The position numbers and the translations under genes are program-made. 22,449 bases of DNA, taken from positions 1 to 22,449 of IMG/VR virus record IMGVR_UViG_3300021356_000185; one strand, written 5' to 3'. The first letter of the stretch is position 1. Each line of letters opens with the position of its first letter. Source of the stretch: a virus. The notes beneath the pieces are model-generated. The model did not search any database, had not been told where the DNA came from, and worked only from the letters and a program-made list of their open reading frames with translations. Below are positions 1 to 7,427 of this stretch, one piece after another.

Positions 1-1684
1 ATTCTGGCACCAATTCAAGGGCAGTAATGATACAATCATCAAGAGGTGTACCACCAAGATCAAACCACTTTGGTGTTCTCATATAACCCATTTTCCACCA
101 CATTTCATTGTCGTATCTTACTTTTAGAAACATCATCATTTGCATAGCATAATTATACTCTGCCGTTGACATGGTGTTACTAAAAAGATTCAACAAACTT
201 AAATCACGACCAAGGTAAAGATCTTTTTCATTTTCAGAATAATCTTTCATTCCTGGTACACGTGGCATCATTTGTTCATGATTACGATCAGAAAAAGCAT
301 AAACCTCAAAAGGAATATTTACTTTTTTGCAGAACATAACTAAATTGAGAAGTTGATCAATTGTACCAGCCATGTTTGCATTCATCGAACCAGACCAGTC
401 AATGAACAAAACCAAACCATGATTCTTACCAGAGGTTACTGTAGCAACTTTCTTGAAAAGTTGATCATTGTATTTGTAAGAATAAATCGATGACATATCA
501 AGCACACCAGTATTTGCAGTGGCAGTTCGCTTGTATTCATCAGCCCGCTTCTTCATTTCAAATTCTTTAACAAGAAAGTCAACTGTTTTAACATTCTTGG
601 TTTTGAAATCTTTAAGCATTTCTCTTGTAATGCGATCAATTTTTTCAACTCCATGACCACCATATCTTTCTGATGAAAGATATTCTTTAGTATAACTATA
701 AAGTTTTTTGTGAGGAATAATAATTTGAGAAGGTTTTGCTTTTGGTACATTAACATAAACATATTCAACATCACTATCTTGTGCAAGATCTTTAGATCTT
801 TCTTGCCATGTATCATCTGTAATTGACCTAGGATCGAAAGAATCATCATCTTGAGATCGACCGCCTTCTAAACCATTCTGAAATTCAGTATCATCACTTT
901 CTTCATCAGACTCATCATTACCCTGACCTGCTTTCATTGATTCATCAGATTCTTCATCAGATTCTTCAGAATTGCTATCAGGTTTGTCTGATTTGTTTTC
1001 TTCATCATATGGCCAATCCCAATTGGCTTCTTCATCACCAGCCATTTGTTCTTCTTGTTCCGAATCATCTGATTCGTCACCATATGCACTCAAATGTGAT
1101 AAATCTTGAAAATCAGTTTGACTTTCATTTTCTTTTGAAAACTGAAAAAGTCTTTTAGCAATATCAAAAACTTCATCAAAAGTTTCAGCATGATCCATCT
1201 CATCAATGAATACTTGTTCAGTCTCATTAAATGAGATACCAGCAGAAGCACCCATCTTGTAATGAAGATTGATTCTGTCAATCAAATTCAATTTGTTAAG
1301 ATCAATACCACGTGTGCCAAAGAAATCTTCTGATACCAGTTGTCGGTAACCCTCAGTCATAGGCTTCGCACCACCAGGAAACTTACGTTTGATCTTCTTT
1401 TCAATTCTTGCATCTTCAACAACATTGAGATATGATTTGAACCCTGGACCATCAATACTGTCAGCAGAATGCAAACCCTCAAGAGGAGTATACAAGGCAT
1501 GGCCGACTTCATGAAGAACCATCAAGTCATAAATCGAACCACTCATGTATTTGAAAACAGGAAGATGAATAACACGGTTTTTCACATCAAAAGATGCGGT
1601 AGAAAAATTACCGTGTTCAACTGTAAGATTCTCACTAGCAAGCAGTTTTGCAAGAAGTGATTTAGTAGTTTGAACTTCGTTCAT
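1..1684 (-). CDS. CobT-like metallopeptidase/VWA-domain protein (3' end cut by window edge)
   Basis: This open frame starts at ATG 1684, with AGAGGT a few bases upstream, and runs off the left edge without a stop, so about 560 residues are visible. The N-terminal region carries a zinc-peptidase-like HEVGH motif (about residues 58-62), followed about 30 residues later by NVVEDARIE, whose Glu could be a third metal ligand. A long Asp/Glu/Ser-rich, probably disordered stretch follows (DNA about 1080-830). The C-terminal part is a von Willebrand A domain with a DWSGSMN MIDAS motif (DNA about 380-402). This architecture matches CobT/VWA proteins of marine T4-like phages, which resemble the cobaltochelatase subunit and usually work with a MoxR/CobS-type AAA ATPase. 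No such ATPase is in the window. Whether it has peptidase, chelatase or chaperone activity cannot be told from sequence. Confidence 0.85.
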   Translation of the reverse strand, partial: MNEVQTTKSLLAKLLASENLTVEHGNFSTASFDVKNRVIHLPVFKYMSGSIYDLMVLHEVGHALYTPLEGLHSADSIDGPGFKSYLNVVEDARIEKKIKRKFPGGAKPMTEGYRQLVSEDFFGTRGIDLNKLNLIDRINLHYKMGASAGISFNETEQVFIDEMDHAETFDEVFDIAKRLFQFSKENESQTDFQDLSHLSAYGDESDDSEQEEQMAGDEEANWDWPYDEENKSDKPDSNSEESDEESDESMKAGQGNDESDEESDDTEFQNGLEGGRSQDDDSFDPRSITDDTWQERSKDLAQDSDVEYVYVNVPKAKPSQIIIPHKKLYSYTKEYLSSERYGGHGVEKIDRITREMLKDFKTKNVKTVDFLVKEFEMKKRADEYKRTATANTGVLDMSSIYSYKYNDQLFKKVATVTSGKNHGLVLFIDWSGSMNANMAGTIDQLLNLVMFCKKVNIPFEVYAFSDRNHEQMMPRVPGMKDYSENEKDLYLGRDLSLLNLFSNTMSTAEYNYAMQMMMFLKVRYDNEMWWKMGYMRTPKWFDLGGTPLDDCIITALELVPE

Positions 1685-1716
1685 TTGACCTCTTGTTTGA
1701 GATTAGTTACCAACAA

Positions 1717-1724
1717 CATTTATA
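1717..1724 (-). promoter_or_regulatory. possible T4-type late promoter (TATAAATG) before the VWA gene
   Basis: On the minus strand the 47-base gap before ATG 1684 contains TATAAATG, one base from the T4 late consensus TATAAATA. It lies 32 bases upstream of the start codon. Its placement in a gene gap is like the two exact matches elsewhere in the window, but the mismatch makes it weaker. Confidence 0.4.
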
Positions 1725-1731
1725 TGGTACC

Positions 1732-1977
1732 TCAGGCCACCTCAGATGTCAAGACTTTTTTTGGTACTTCAACCTGCATCAAAGATTTTCTCCAATCAAT
1801 CTCTTCGGTGGGCGGAAGAAACAATCTCATGAAGTGACCATCTTTGACATCCCACATGTCATCTACACATCTCGGTTTCTTTTCGAAACAATACCAATGC
1901 TCGTTCCAGTCTTTGGCCGCATACTTCATATTGTACTTAACTAATTTTTCATTTATAAGTTTTTTAACATTAATCAT
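1732..1977 (-). CDS. hypothetical protein, 81 aa
   Basis: I do not recognise this protein. It starts at ATG 1977 with AGGT upstream and follows the CmoA-like gene by only 10 bases, so it is probably the last gene of the same transcription unit. It is soluble-looking, with no membrane segment or signal peptide. It is rich in Trp, Lys and Asp in the middle (for example KDWNEHWYCFEKKP near residues 22-35) and has a DMWDVKDGHF segment. Small marine-phage proteins of this kind are common. A role with the neighbouring modification genes is possible only by position. Confidence 0.6.
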   Translation of the reverse strand: MINVKKLINEKLVKYNMKYAAKDWNEHWYCFEKKPRCVDDMWDVKDGHFMRLFLPPTEEIDWRKSLMQVEVPKKVLTSEVA

Positions 1978-1987
1978 AATATACCTG

Positions 1988-2668
1988 TTATCTTTTGATT
2001 GCGATTAATCCGACAAAATTAAAATTTTGCCAGAATGGTTGAATAGAATCAAAACCTGCTTCTTCACACATTTCAATTAATTCATGATGTTTGCAAGGTT
2101 TCATTAAGTAACGTAACGTCCTTTCTTTTTCTAGAATTGATTTTTCAGTATAAAACTGACTTTTGAAATCATAATAACAAAATGTCATCATGTCTTGAAT
2201 CTGAGGATCATCTGAATATGTCTTCTCAGAAAATATAAATGCACCACCAATATTAAGACCATCATAAATGCTATTGATAACATTTTGTCTCGCATGATGA
2301 GGCATAAACTGCAATGTAAAAATAGAAGTAACCAGATTACAATTTTCGAATTCATAACCTCTTACATCACCTTTTACAATCTGAATATTTTTAGTCAATG
2401 GATTAATTACCATTTGATCATAAAAATCTTTTTCTATTTCAACACCAATGTAATTTGATTCTGGTGCTATGTCTACATTCTGTTTAAACATTGCATCGAT
2501 TAGTTTACCCGTAGAACAACCAACGTCAACTACATTTGTGTAATCTTCAACAAAGTATCTAGAAAATTTCAATACATCATTCCAAAGGTCTTCATAACCT
2601 CGTATTGAATGTAGGATATGACTATCGAAACCTTCTTTCTCACTTGAAGCAAAAGTAAATTTAGCCAT
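1988..2668 (-). CDS. CmoA-like carboxy-SAM synthase / class I methyltransferase
   Basis: A 226-aa Rossmann-fold protein whose motifs follow E. coli CmoA along its length. The SAM-binding loop is DVGCSTGK (48-55), followed by GDVRG (100-104), FTLQFM (117-122), IYDGLNIGGAFIFSEK (134-149), YYDFK (165-169) and the C-terminal WQNFNFVGLIAIK. CmoA converts SAM plus prephenate to carboxy-SAM; in bacteria CmoB then uses this to carboxymethylate wobble uridine of tRNA. No CmoB is visible here. Instead the gene overlaps a DNA C5-methyltransferase by 8 bases, which suggests the product may feed that enzyme. E. coli CmoA recognises the carboxylate through an Arg in its late helix. An Arg (183) lies next to that position here, but the helix register is uncertain. 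It could instead be a plain methyltransferase. Confidence 0.72.
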   Translation of the reverse strand: MAKFTFASSEKEGFDSHILHSIRGYEDLWNDVLKFSRYFVEDYTNVVDVGCSTGKLIDAMFKQNVDIAPESNYIGVEIEKDFYDQMVINPLTKNIQIVKGDVRGYEFENCNLVTSIFTLQFMPHHARQNVINSIYDGLNIGGAFIFSEKTYSDDPQIQDMMTFCYYDFKSQFYTEKSILEKERTLRYLMKPCKHHELIEMCEEAGFDSIQPFWQNFNFVGLIAIKR

Positions 2669-3893
2669 TTGTAATCTCTGAATATGGTTTTAAAACACTT
2701 GTGTAAATTGATTTAGCAATCTCTCTCATCATCTTAGGTGCAACCATTCTACCAAGTCTTTCTGCTTGTTGATCGAAATCACCAGTTAAAATAAAATCTT
2801 CTGGCATACCCATCAATCTTTTAAACTCTATTATAGTAGGTTTTCTGTTCTCTGCATAGTGAAAAACACCAGAAAGACCTTTTTTCTGACCTTGTTGTGT
2901 TAATGTAGGAGATGCTAGTTTTGGGGAGGGTCGAATCATGTTGAAACATGATCCTTTTGGATTTTGTTCTCTGAATTGTTTGTCAGATGGTTTGGTTGGT
3001 TTCTCTGGACTAAATGGCAGAAAACTCAGAAATTTATTCTGATAAGAACCTTCAACAAAGTCTAATAACATTTGAACTTCTTCAGGATCATTTTCAATGC
3101 CTTCAAATGCTTCAAGCATACTTACATGACTTGGTACAGTTTTTGCAGGAAAAATACTATTGATGTTCATCCAATTCAAACCAACTTTGTCACACACATC
3201 ATTTCTTACACAAATAAAAATAGTTCTTTCTCTTAACTGTGGTGTACCAAAATCTGCGGCATTCAAAACTTCATATGAAACATTGTAACCTATTTCTTCA
3301 AATGCAAGAATAAATTCTTGAAGTTTTTCTTTTGCTTTTCCAAACGTAATGCCTTTGACGTTCTCAGCAACAATAACTTTAGGTTGTATTCCTTTTGCAA
3401 TACGAATAAATTCTATGAATAGATCTTCAATACCTTCTTGTATTTTATCTTCAGAATATTTCTTAATACCTTCTTTCTCAATCAATTCGCCTTTGCTTAC
3501 AACTTCACCAGTTTCAAAATCTATGTAAGATTCTCTCGTATCTTCTATTGCACCTGCCCAACCTTTATCTCGTTTACCCGCAAGTGAAAATGCTGAACAT
3601 GGTGGTGAACCATCAAGTAAATCCAATTCACCAGATTCTATTTCAGCCATTTTTAAAAAATCTTCTGATGAATATTTTTTGATATCATCTACTAAAACTT
3701 TTGTATCAGGAAAGTTTGCTTGATATGTAGAAATTGCTTCAGCAACAAATTCATTGATTAAAAGAATGTTACCGCCAGCATATCGATAGCCAGTTGAACT
3801 GCCACCACCACCAGCAAAACAACTGATTACATTAAAAAGTTTTTTCGATGATTCGTCTTTGACATCTTGTAAATAATATTTCTCGTATTTCAT
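2661..3893 (-). CDS. DNA cytosine-C5 methyltransferase with altered motif X (possible carboxymethyltransferase)
   Basis: A 410-aa Dcm-family enzyme. Visible motifs are I (FAGGGG, 26-31), IV with the catalytic Cys99 (SPPCSAFS), VI (ENV, 177-179), VIII (QLRER, 219-223), the RLMGMPEDF block near 359-367, and motif X as LGRMVAP. The usual motif X is IGNxVPP, so Arg382 replaces the conserved Asn that lies near the cofactor. An insert of about 40 residues sits between motifs IV and VI. I chose ATG 3893, which overlaps the upstream stop as ATGA behind GAGGGG; a longer frame would need TTG 3923. No restriction endonuclease is adjacent, so it is an orphan enzyme. With the CmoA-like and AsnB-like neighbours, a carboxy-SAM-dependent modification of cytosine is a good hypothesis. 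Ordinary methylation for restriction evasion is the alternative. Confidence 0.9.
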   Translation of the reverse strand: MKYEKYYLQDVKDESSKKLFNVISCFAGGGGSSTGYRYAGGNILLINEFVAEAISTYQANFPDTKVLVDDIKKYSSEDFLKMAEIESGELDLLDGSPPCSAFSLAGKRDKGWAGAIEDTRESYIDFETGEVVSKGELIEKEGIKKYSEDKIQEGIEDLFIEFIRIAKGIQPKVIVAENVKGITFGKAKEKLQEFILAFEEIGYNVSYEVLNAADFGTPQLRERTIFICVRNDVCDKVGLNWMNINSIFPAKTVPSHVSMLEAFEGIENDPEEVQMLLDFVEGSYQNKFLSFLPFSPEKPTKPSDKQFREQNPKGSCFNMIRPSPKLASPTLTQQGQKKGLSGVFHYAENRKPTIIEFKRLMGMPEDFILTGDFDQQAERLGRMVAPKMMREIAKSIYTSVLKPYSEITNG

Positions 3894-4762
3894 AACCCCT
3901 CTATTGTAGATGTTGGATACCAATCTCTCATGAGATCAAGCATTCTTCCTCTATTATGAATGTTTATTCTGTCATTGTCAAGTAATTTCTCAAAATAAGA
4001 TGGAATGTCTGCGGCAAGTTGAAGATTTAAATGATCTCTTCTTTTTATTTCATGCAGTCTTGGGAAGGCATCAAAGATAGGTGCTTTTTGAAATGGTTTG
4101 TTAAAATAGTTCCAGTCGTATTGTGTCATCCAATCCCACACTTCTTTATGTACGTATGGTGCTACAATAACAGAACCGATTGATTCTGCAAGCAACATTT
4201 GTTGCCTTATACCTACTGGATTATCTATAATAAATGTTTGAGTGGCTTCGTCTAATCTACCAAAGTAACCTCTTCTAAATTGATCGATTAATTCCTTTGT
4301 ATGTTTAAAATGTATGTTTGCTCTTTTGCTCACACCATAGTAACCATCTGCGGCCCAACCTGTCAAAATGTATTTTTCTTTGATATGTGGATAGACATAA
4401 AGAAATGGAAATGTACATTCAACATGCGTTTTTTTCCTACACTCATATTTTCTCATAAGTGTAAGAAAATCTTCTTCAATATTGTCAACTGGGACATCTA
4501 TGATTTTTAGATTCCAATTGAAATGTTCACATGCTTTTTGAGATGCTATGCTATCTGGAGAGTCTGTACCATCTATACGAAACGTATAGCAATTTAAATT
4601 TTTACCCAAAGCATCAGCGGCCACTGCAATAGAAAGACTATCTGTACCGCCTGACATTAAAACTGCTACTTCATTATCAGGAACCTCTTTTTCCAGAATC
4701 TTCGTTATGATCTCGTTTAGCAAGTTCTTCGGATTGTTTAAGTTTTCTTTTGAGGATGTCAT
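3890..4762 (-). CDS. asparagine-synthetase-like PP-loop ATPase (amidating domain only)
   Basis: A 290-aa protein with the PP-loop SGGTDS at residues 37-42 and a second block LTGWAADGYYG (133-143), which corresponds to the SGEGADELFGG region of asparagine synthetase B. The spacing between these blocks and the C-terminal helical part fit the AsnB synthetase domain, which adenylates a carboxylate and lets an amine attack it. The N-terminal Cys2 glutaminase domain is absent, so it would use free ammonia, another amine, or a separate partner. ATG 4762 is taken as the start; the codon before it is TTG. It overlaps the DNA methyltransferase gene by 4 bases. In this context the acceptor could be a carboxylate placed on DNA. 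Other AsnB-like enzymes act on peptides, sugars or tRNA, so the substrate is not proven. Confidence 0.78.
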   Translation of the reverse strand: MTSSKENLNNPKNLLNEIITKILEKEVPDNEVAVLMSGGTDSLSIAVAADALGKNLNCYTFRIDGTDSPDSIASQKACEHFNWNLKIIDVPVDNIEEDFLTLMRKYECRKKTHVECTFPFLYVYPHIKEKYILTGWAADGYYGVSKRANIHFKHTKELIDQFRRGYFGRLDEATQTFIIDNPVGIRQQMLLAESIGSVIVAPYVHKEVWDWMTQYDWNYFNKPFQKAPIFDAFPRLHEIKRRDHLNLQLAADIPSYFEKLLDNDRINIHNRGRMLDLMRDWYPTSTIEGL

Positions 4763-4832
4763 CAACGTGTGTTTTTAATTCTCTTAGTTGTAAAATGTTC
4801 ATAGATTCTAAATGAACTTTTGTCCAGGTCAT
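4677..4832 (-). CDS. possible small protein, 51 aa, overlapping the AsnB-like gene
   Basis: An open frame begins at ATG 4832, sharing one base with the stop of the deformylase gene (TGATG), a typical coupled start. It predicts 51 charged residues (begins MTWTKVHLES, helix-like, Lys/Glu rich). Its last 86 bases overlap the AsnB-like gene in another frame. That gene has no clear ribosome site at ATG 4762, so this small frame could serve to carry ribosomes to it. It may also be a chance frame. Confidence 0.4.
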   Translation of the reverse strand: MTWTKVHLESMNILQLRELKTHVDDILKRKLKQSEELAKRDHNEDSGKRGS

Positions 4833-5377
4833 CATTTCTTCTTCTTTAATTTTCTCATATAAATTTTTCTTTTCTTTCTTGCCTGATTCATATGATAAGG
4901 TTTTGCACGATCAAAAAATGTATATCCATTCAAGTGATCATATTCATGTAATATGATTCTAGCAGAAAGTTCTGTAAATGATCCATTATATTCTTCTCCA
5001 TCTCGATCAAACCAAGAAATAGAAACACCTGCAGGTCTTGCAATATTTGGAAACAAACCATACCAAGTTAAACATCCTTCTTTCATCATTGACAACTGAT
5101 CCGTGACAACGATGACTTTAGGATTAATCATAACTAATGATTCACCTTCATGCATCATTGCAAATGCTCTTGCATTTATACCAATTTGATTGGCAGATAA
5201 TCCCAATCCTTGATACTCATGCATATTATCCACAAGAGTTTCTTCCAACTCTTTAGCATTCAATGATTGTAATACATTTTCTTTATCAAAATATGAAACC
5301 TTATTAGATTCAAAATCAAAATCATTTAATTTGGTTTCAATAATTTTATCTGTTCCTTGTACGAGATCTAAAATCAT
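4832..5377 (-). CDS. def: peptide deformylase
   Basis: A 181-aa protein with all three deformylase motifs: GLGLSANQIG (motif 1, the usual form being GxGLAAxQ), EGCLT (motif 2, with the metal-binding Cys) and HEYDHLNG (motif 3, HExxH with two metal His and the catalytic Glu). Deformylases remove the formyl group from the N-terminal Met of new proteins. Phage and cyanophage versions are known and have been proposed to support translation of phage or host photosynthetic proteins. The C-terminus is short and strongly basic (ends RKLKKKK). ATG 5377 overlaps the gp46 stop as ATGA, so it is read with the recombination genes. The Ser and Thr changes in motifs 1 and 2 are mild. Confidence 0.93.
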   Translation of the reverse strand: MILDLVQGTDKIIETKLNDFDFESNKVSYFDKENVLQSLNAKELEETLVDNMHEYQGLGLSANQIGINARAFAMMHEGESLVMINPKVIVVTDQLSMMKEGCLTWYGLFPNIARPAGVSISWFDRDGEEYNGSFTELSARIILHEYDHLNGYTFFDRAKPYHMNQARKKRKIYMRKLKKKK

Positions 5378-7089
5378 TTTGCAATCTTGCTAAAGTTTTT
5401 ATTCTTTTCGAATTTAATCATGCTTCTAAACTTGTCATATAAAACTTCGCCTTTATGACTTATTACAAACACATTAGATTCATTGCCTAGTGAATGAAGT
5501 ATTTTTAGAAAATCACCTGTACCATCTTCATCAAGTGAACTATCAAATACTTCGTCAAGAATGAGTAGGTTTGTACTCATACTATTTTTCAACTTGGCGA
5601 TTGCTCTCCATGTGAAAAGCAAGGCCAAGTCGATTCTCATTTTCTCACCTTCACTAAATGATGCGTAGGTGAATTCATCACGAAATCTGGATTTGATTGT
5701 CTCGTTAAAATTTTCATCAAGATTAAACGATACATAAAAATCCATAGATGCCAAATACTTGTTGATTAGTTTATTCATAATCGGCAAGTATTTTTTAATA
5801 ATTATTGCTTTGATACCACCATCTTTTAACAAGACTCCAGCGGTGTCATACAATGATTGTATATTACTATGTTGCTCCTTCAATGTCAAGAGATTTTTTT
5901 GGTCTGATTTTAATTTCTTGAGTTTCTTTACTGCATCAGCAACATCAGCACCATTTTCGTTTAATGTTTGAATCTCTTCATTTATCTTTTGTATATATTG
6001 ATTGATGGCAGAAATTGATGCATTATGTTTTGTAATCTCTCCTTGAAAATCTGTAATCGATTTTTGTGTTTCGGTCATCTCTTGAATTAATTTAATTGAT
6101 GATTGTAATTCTTCATCAATTTTTGATACCGCATCACCAAGTTCTGTTCTCTTTTTTTGCTTCTCTGTTATTTCACATTCTCTATGATCTTCGTCAATCG
6201 TCTGTTTGCATGTAGGACAGTCTGTATTCTTTCTATAAAACTCAATTTCTTTTTCTACTTTTTTGAGATTTTTATTTATCTCATCTTCATATTTTTCTAA
6301 TTTTCTATGTTTGTTTTGTTGCTGGTCGAAATTTTCGACCAGTTTATTCAATCCTTCAATACGAGTTTCAATATCTGCAATCTGTAAATTGTATGTTGCA
6401 ATATCTTCATTTGATTTGTTTATTTTTTCTTGATTGGCAGAAATCAGTTGTTCATTATTCTGCTTCATCTTTGAGATATAATCTTCTTGTAATTCTACTG
6501 CATTTTCTGTCTTATCTAATTCTAATTCATTTTGGTTGATTGTATTTTTTAATTCAGAATTTTTATTTTTCAATAACAAATTCATTGTAGAAAATACTTG
6601 AATGTCAAGAAGATCTTCAATAATAATTCTTCTATCTTTAGATCTCAATTGCATAAAAGGCACAAAGGAAGAACTACCTAGAATTACTATTTGTGTAAAT
6701 GATTTATAATTTAATTTAAGGATATTTTTCTCAAGATGCTCTTGATAGTCTCTTGATTTAGAATCTTGATTTATTAACTCACCATCAACTTCTATTTCAA
6801 ATCGATTAGGTTTTGCACCTCTACGTACTAAAAAATTTTTTCTACCAATGGTGAATTCGACTTCTACAAGACAATTAGATTCGTTGATTGAATTGACAAG
6901 TTGTGGTTTATTGATGTTTCTAAATGCAGTACCAAACAAACTAAATGTTAATGCATCAAGTATAGTAGATTTACCAGATCCATTTTCACCTACAATCAAA
7001 GTTGTTGGACTTCTATTTAAATCTATTTCTGTGAAACTTTGACCAGTAGATAAAAAATTCTTCCAACGAACTTTACGAAAGTTTATCAT
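5374..7089 (-). CDS. 46: recombination endonuclease subunit gp46 (SbcC/Rad50-like ATPase)
   Basis: A 571-aa SMC-like ATPase. It shows a Walker A motif GENGSGKST (34-42), two long coiled-coil arms around a zinc-hook CPTC (Cys291 and Cys294), an ABC signature FSEGEKMR (478-485) and Walker B LLILDEVFD (508-516). T4 gp46 pairs with the nuclease gp47 to process DNA ends for recombination-dependent replication and to degrade host DNA. Length is close to T4 gp46 (560 aa). The start overlaps the preceding small gene by 17 bases. The order gp47, small gene(s), gp46 is usual in marine T4-like phages. Confidence 0.96.
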   Translation of the reverse strand: MINFRKVRWKNFLSTGQSFTEIDLNRSPTTLIVGENGSGKSTILDALTFSLFGTAFRNINKPQLVNSINESNCLVEVEFTIGRKNFLVRRGAKPNRFEIEVDGELINQDSKSRDYQEHLEKNILKLNYKSFTQIVILGSSSFVPFMQLRSKDRRIIIEDLLDIQVFSTMNLLLKNKNSELKNTINQNELELDKTENAVELQEDYISKMKQNNEQLISANQEKINKSNEDIATYNLQIADIETRIEGLNKLVENFDQQQNKHRKLEKYEDEINKNLKKVEKEIEFYRKNTDCPTCKQTIDEDHRECEITEKQKKRTELGDAVSKIDEELQSSIKLIQEMTETQKSITDFQGEITKHNASISAINQYIQKINEEIQTLNENGADVADAVKKLKKLKSDQKNLLTLKEQHSNIQSLYDTAGVLLKDGGIKAIIIKKYLPIMNKLINKYLASMDFYVSFNLDENFNETIKSRFRDEFTYASFSEGEKMRIDLALLFTWRAIAKLKNSMSTNLLILDEVFDSSLDEDGTGDFLKILHSLGNESNVFVISHKGEVLYDKFRSMIKFEKNKNFSKIAK

Positions 7090-7264
7090 AGTTTGATTTC
7101 AATATATCAATAATTTCTGTTGTTTTAGAATATAGTTTTGCATGTACGATATCTCGCATATGCATTTTACCTTTTGTTACTGATTTACATTCATGAAGTT
7201 CTCCTTCAAGAATTTGTAGTTCATCAAGTTTGATTTTCAGCAAGGAGTTGAGGTTGTGTTCCAT
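7073..7264 (-). CDS. small coiled-coil hypothetical protein, 63 aa
   Basis: I do not recognise a family. The protein begins MEHNLNSLLKIKLDELQILE and looks mostly helical, with Leu/Ile heptad-like spacing. ATG 7264 is preferred over an upstream TTG. It overlaps the ribbon-helix-helix gene by 41 bases and gp46 by 17 bases, so it is translated within the gp47-gp46 operon. Its size, place and helicity make a small partner or regulator of the gp46/47 complex conceivable, but there is no direct evidence. Confidence 0.55.
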   Translation of the reverse strand: MEHNLNSLLKIKLDELQILEGELHECKSVTKGKMHMRDIVHAKLYSKTTEIIDILKSNYDKLS

Positions 7265-7427
7265 TCTCAAAATGATATTCAGAATCTTTTATTTTATCTT
7301 TTATCACATCAATAATATGTGTATTGAGTGTTACATTTCTTTCGTGTGCTTGCAATGCAAGTTTCAACAAAACATCATCAGATAAATCTAATTCAATAGA
7401 TTTTGTTTCTTCAGGCTGTGATTTCAT
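7224..7427 (-). CDS. small ribbon-helix-helix-like protein, 67 aa
   Basis: After a short N-terminus there is a strand-like KSIELDLSD, then two helices (about 18-30 and 36-48) separated by a turn with NVTLN. This is the pattern of Arc/CopG ribbon-helix-helix DNA-binding proteins. Similar small proteins sit between gp47 and gp46 in many marine T4-like phages. I chose ATG 7427, which overlaps the gp47 frame by 17 bases; ATG 7442 is possible and neither has a strong ribosome site. Its DNA target or any regulation of this operon is unknown. The C-terminal 20 residues are Gln/Asn-rich and probably flexible. Confidence 0.6.
   Translation of the reverse strand: MKSQPEETKSIELDLSDDVLLKLALQAHERNVTLNTHIIDVIKDKIKDSEYHFENGTQPQLLAENQT

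Noticed and set aside
553-1281. Open frames antisense to the VWA gene and in its other frames
   Set aside because: They lie in the shadow of a large gene with clear HEXXH and VWA motifs, have low-complexity composition from the acidic repeat, and show no ribosome sites or domains.
2661-3893. A restriction-modification system around the C5-methyltransferase
   Set aside because: No endonuclease-like gene lies on either side, and both neighbours are modification-type enzymes.
3894-3923. TTG start giving 10 more residues in the DNA methyltransferase
   Set aside because: The internal ATG 3893 has GAGGGG and an ATGA overlap, which matches the operon pattern.
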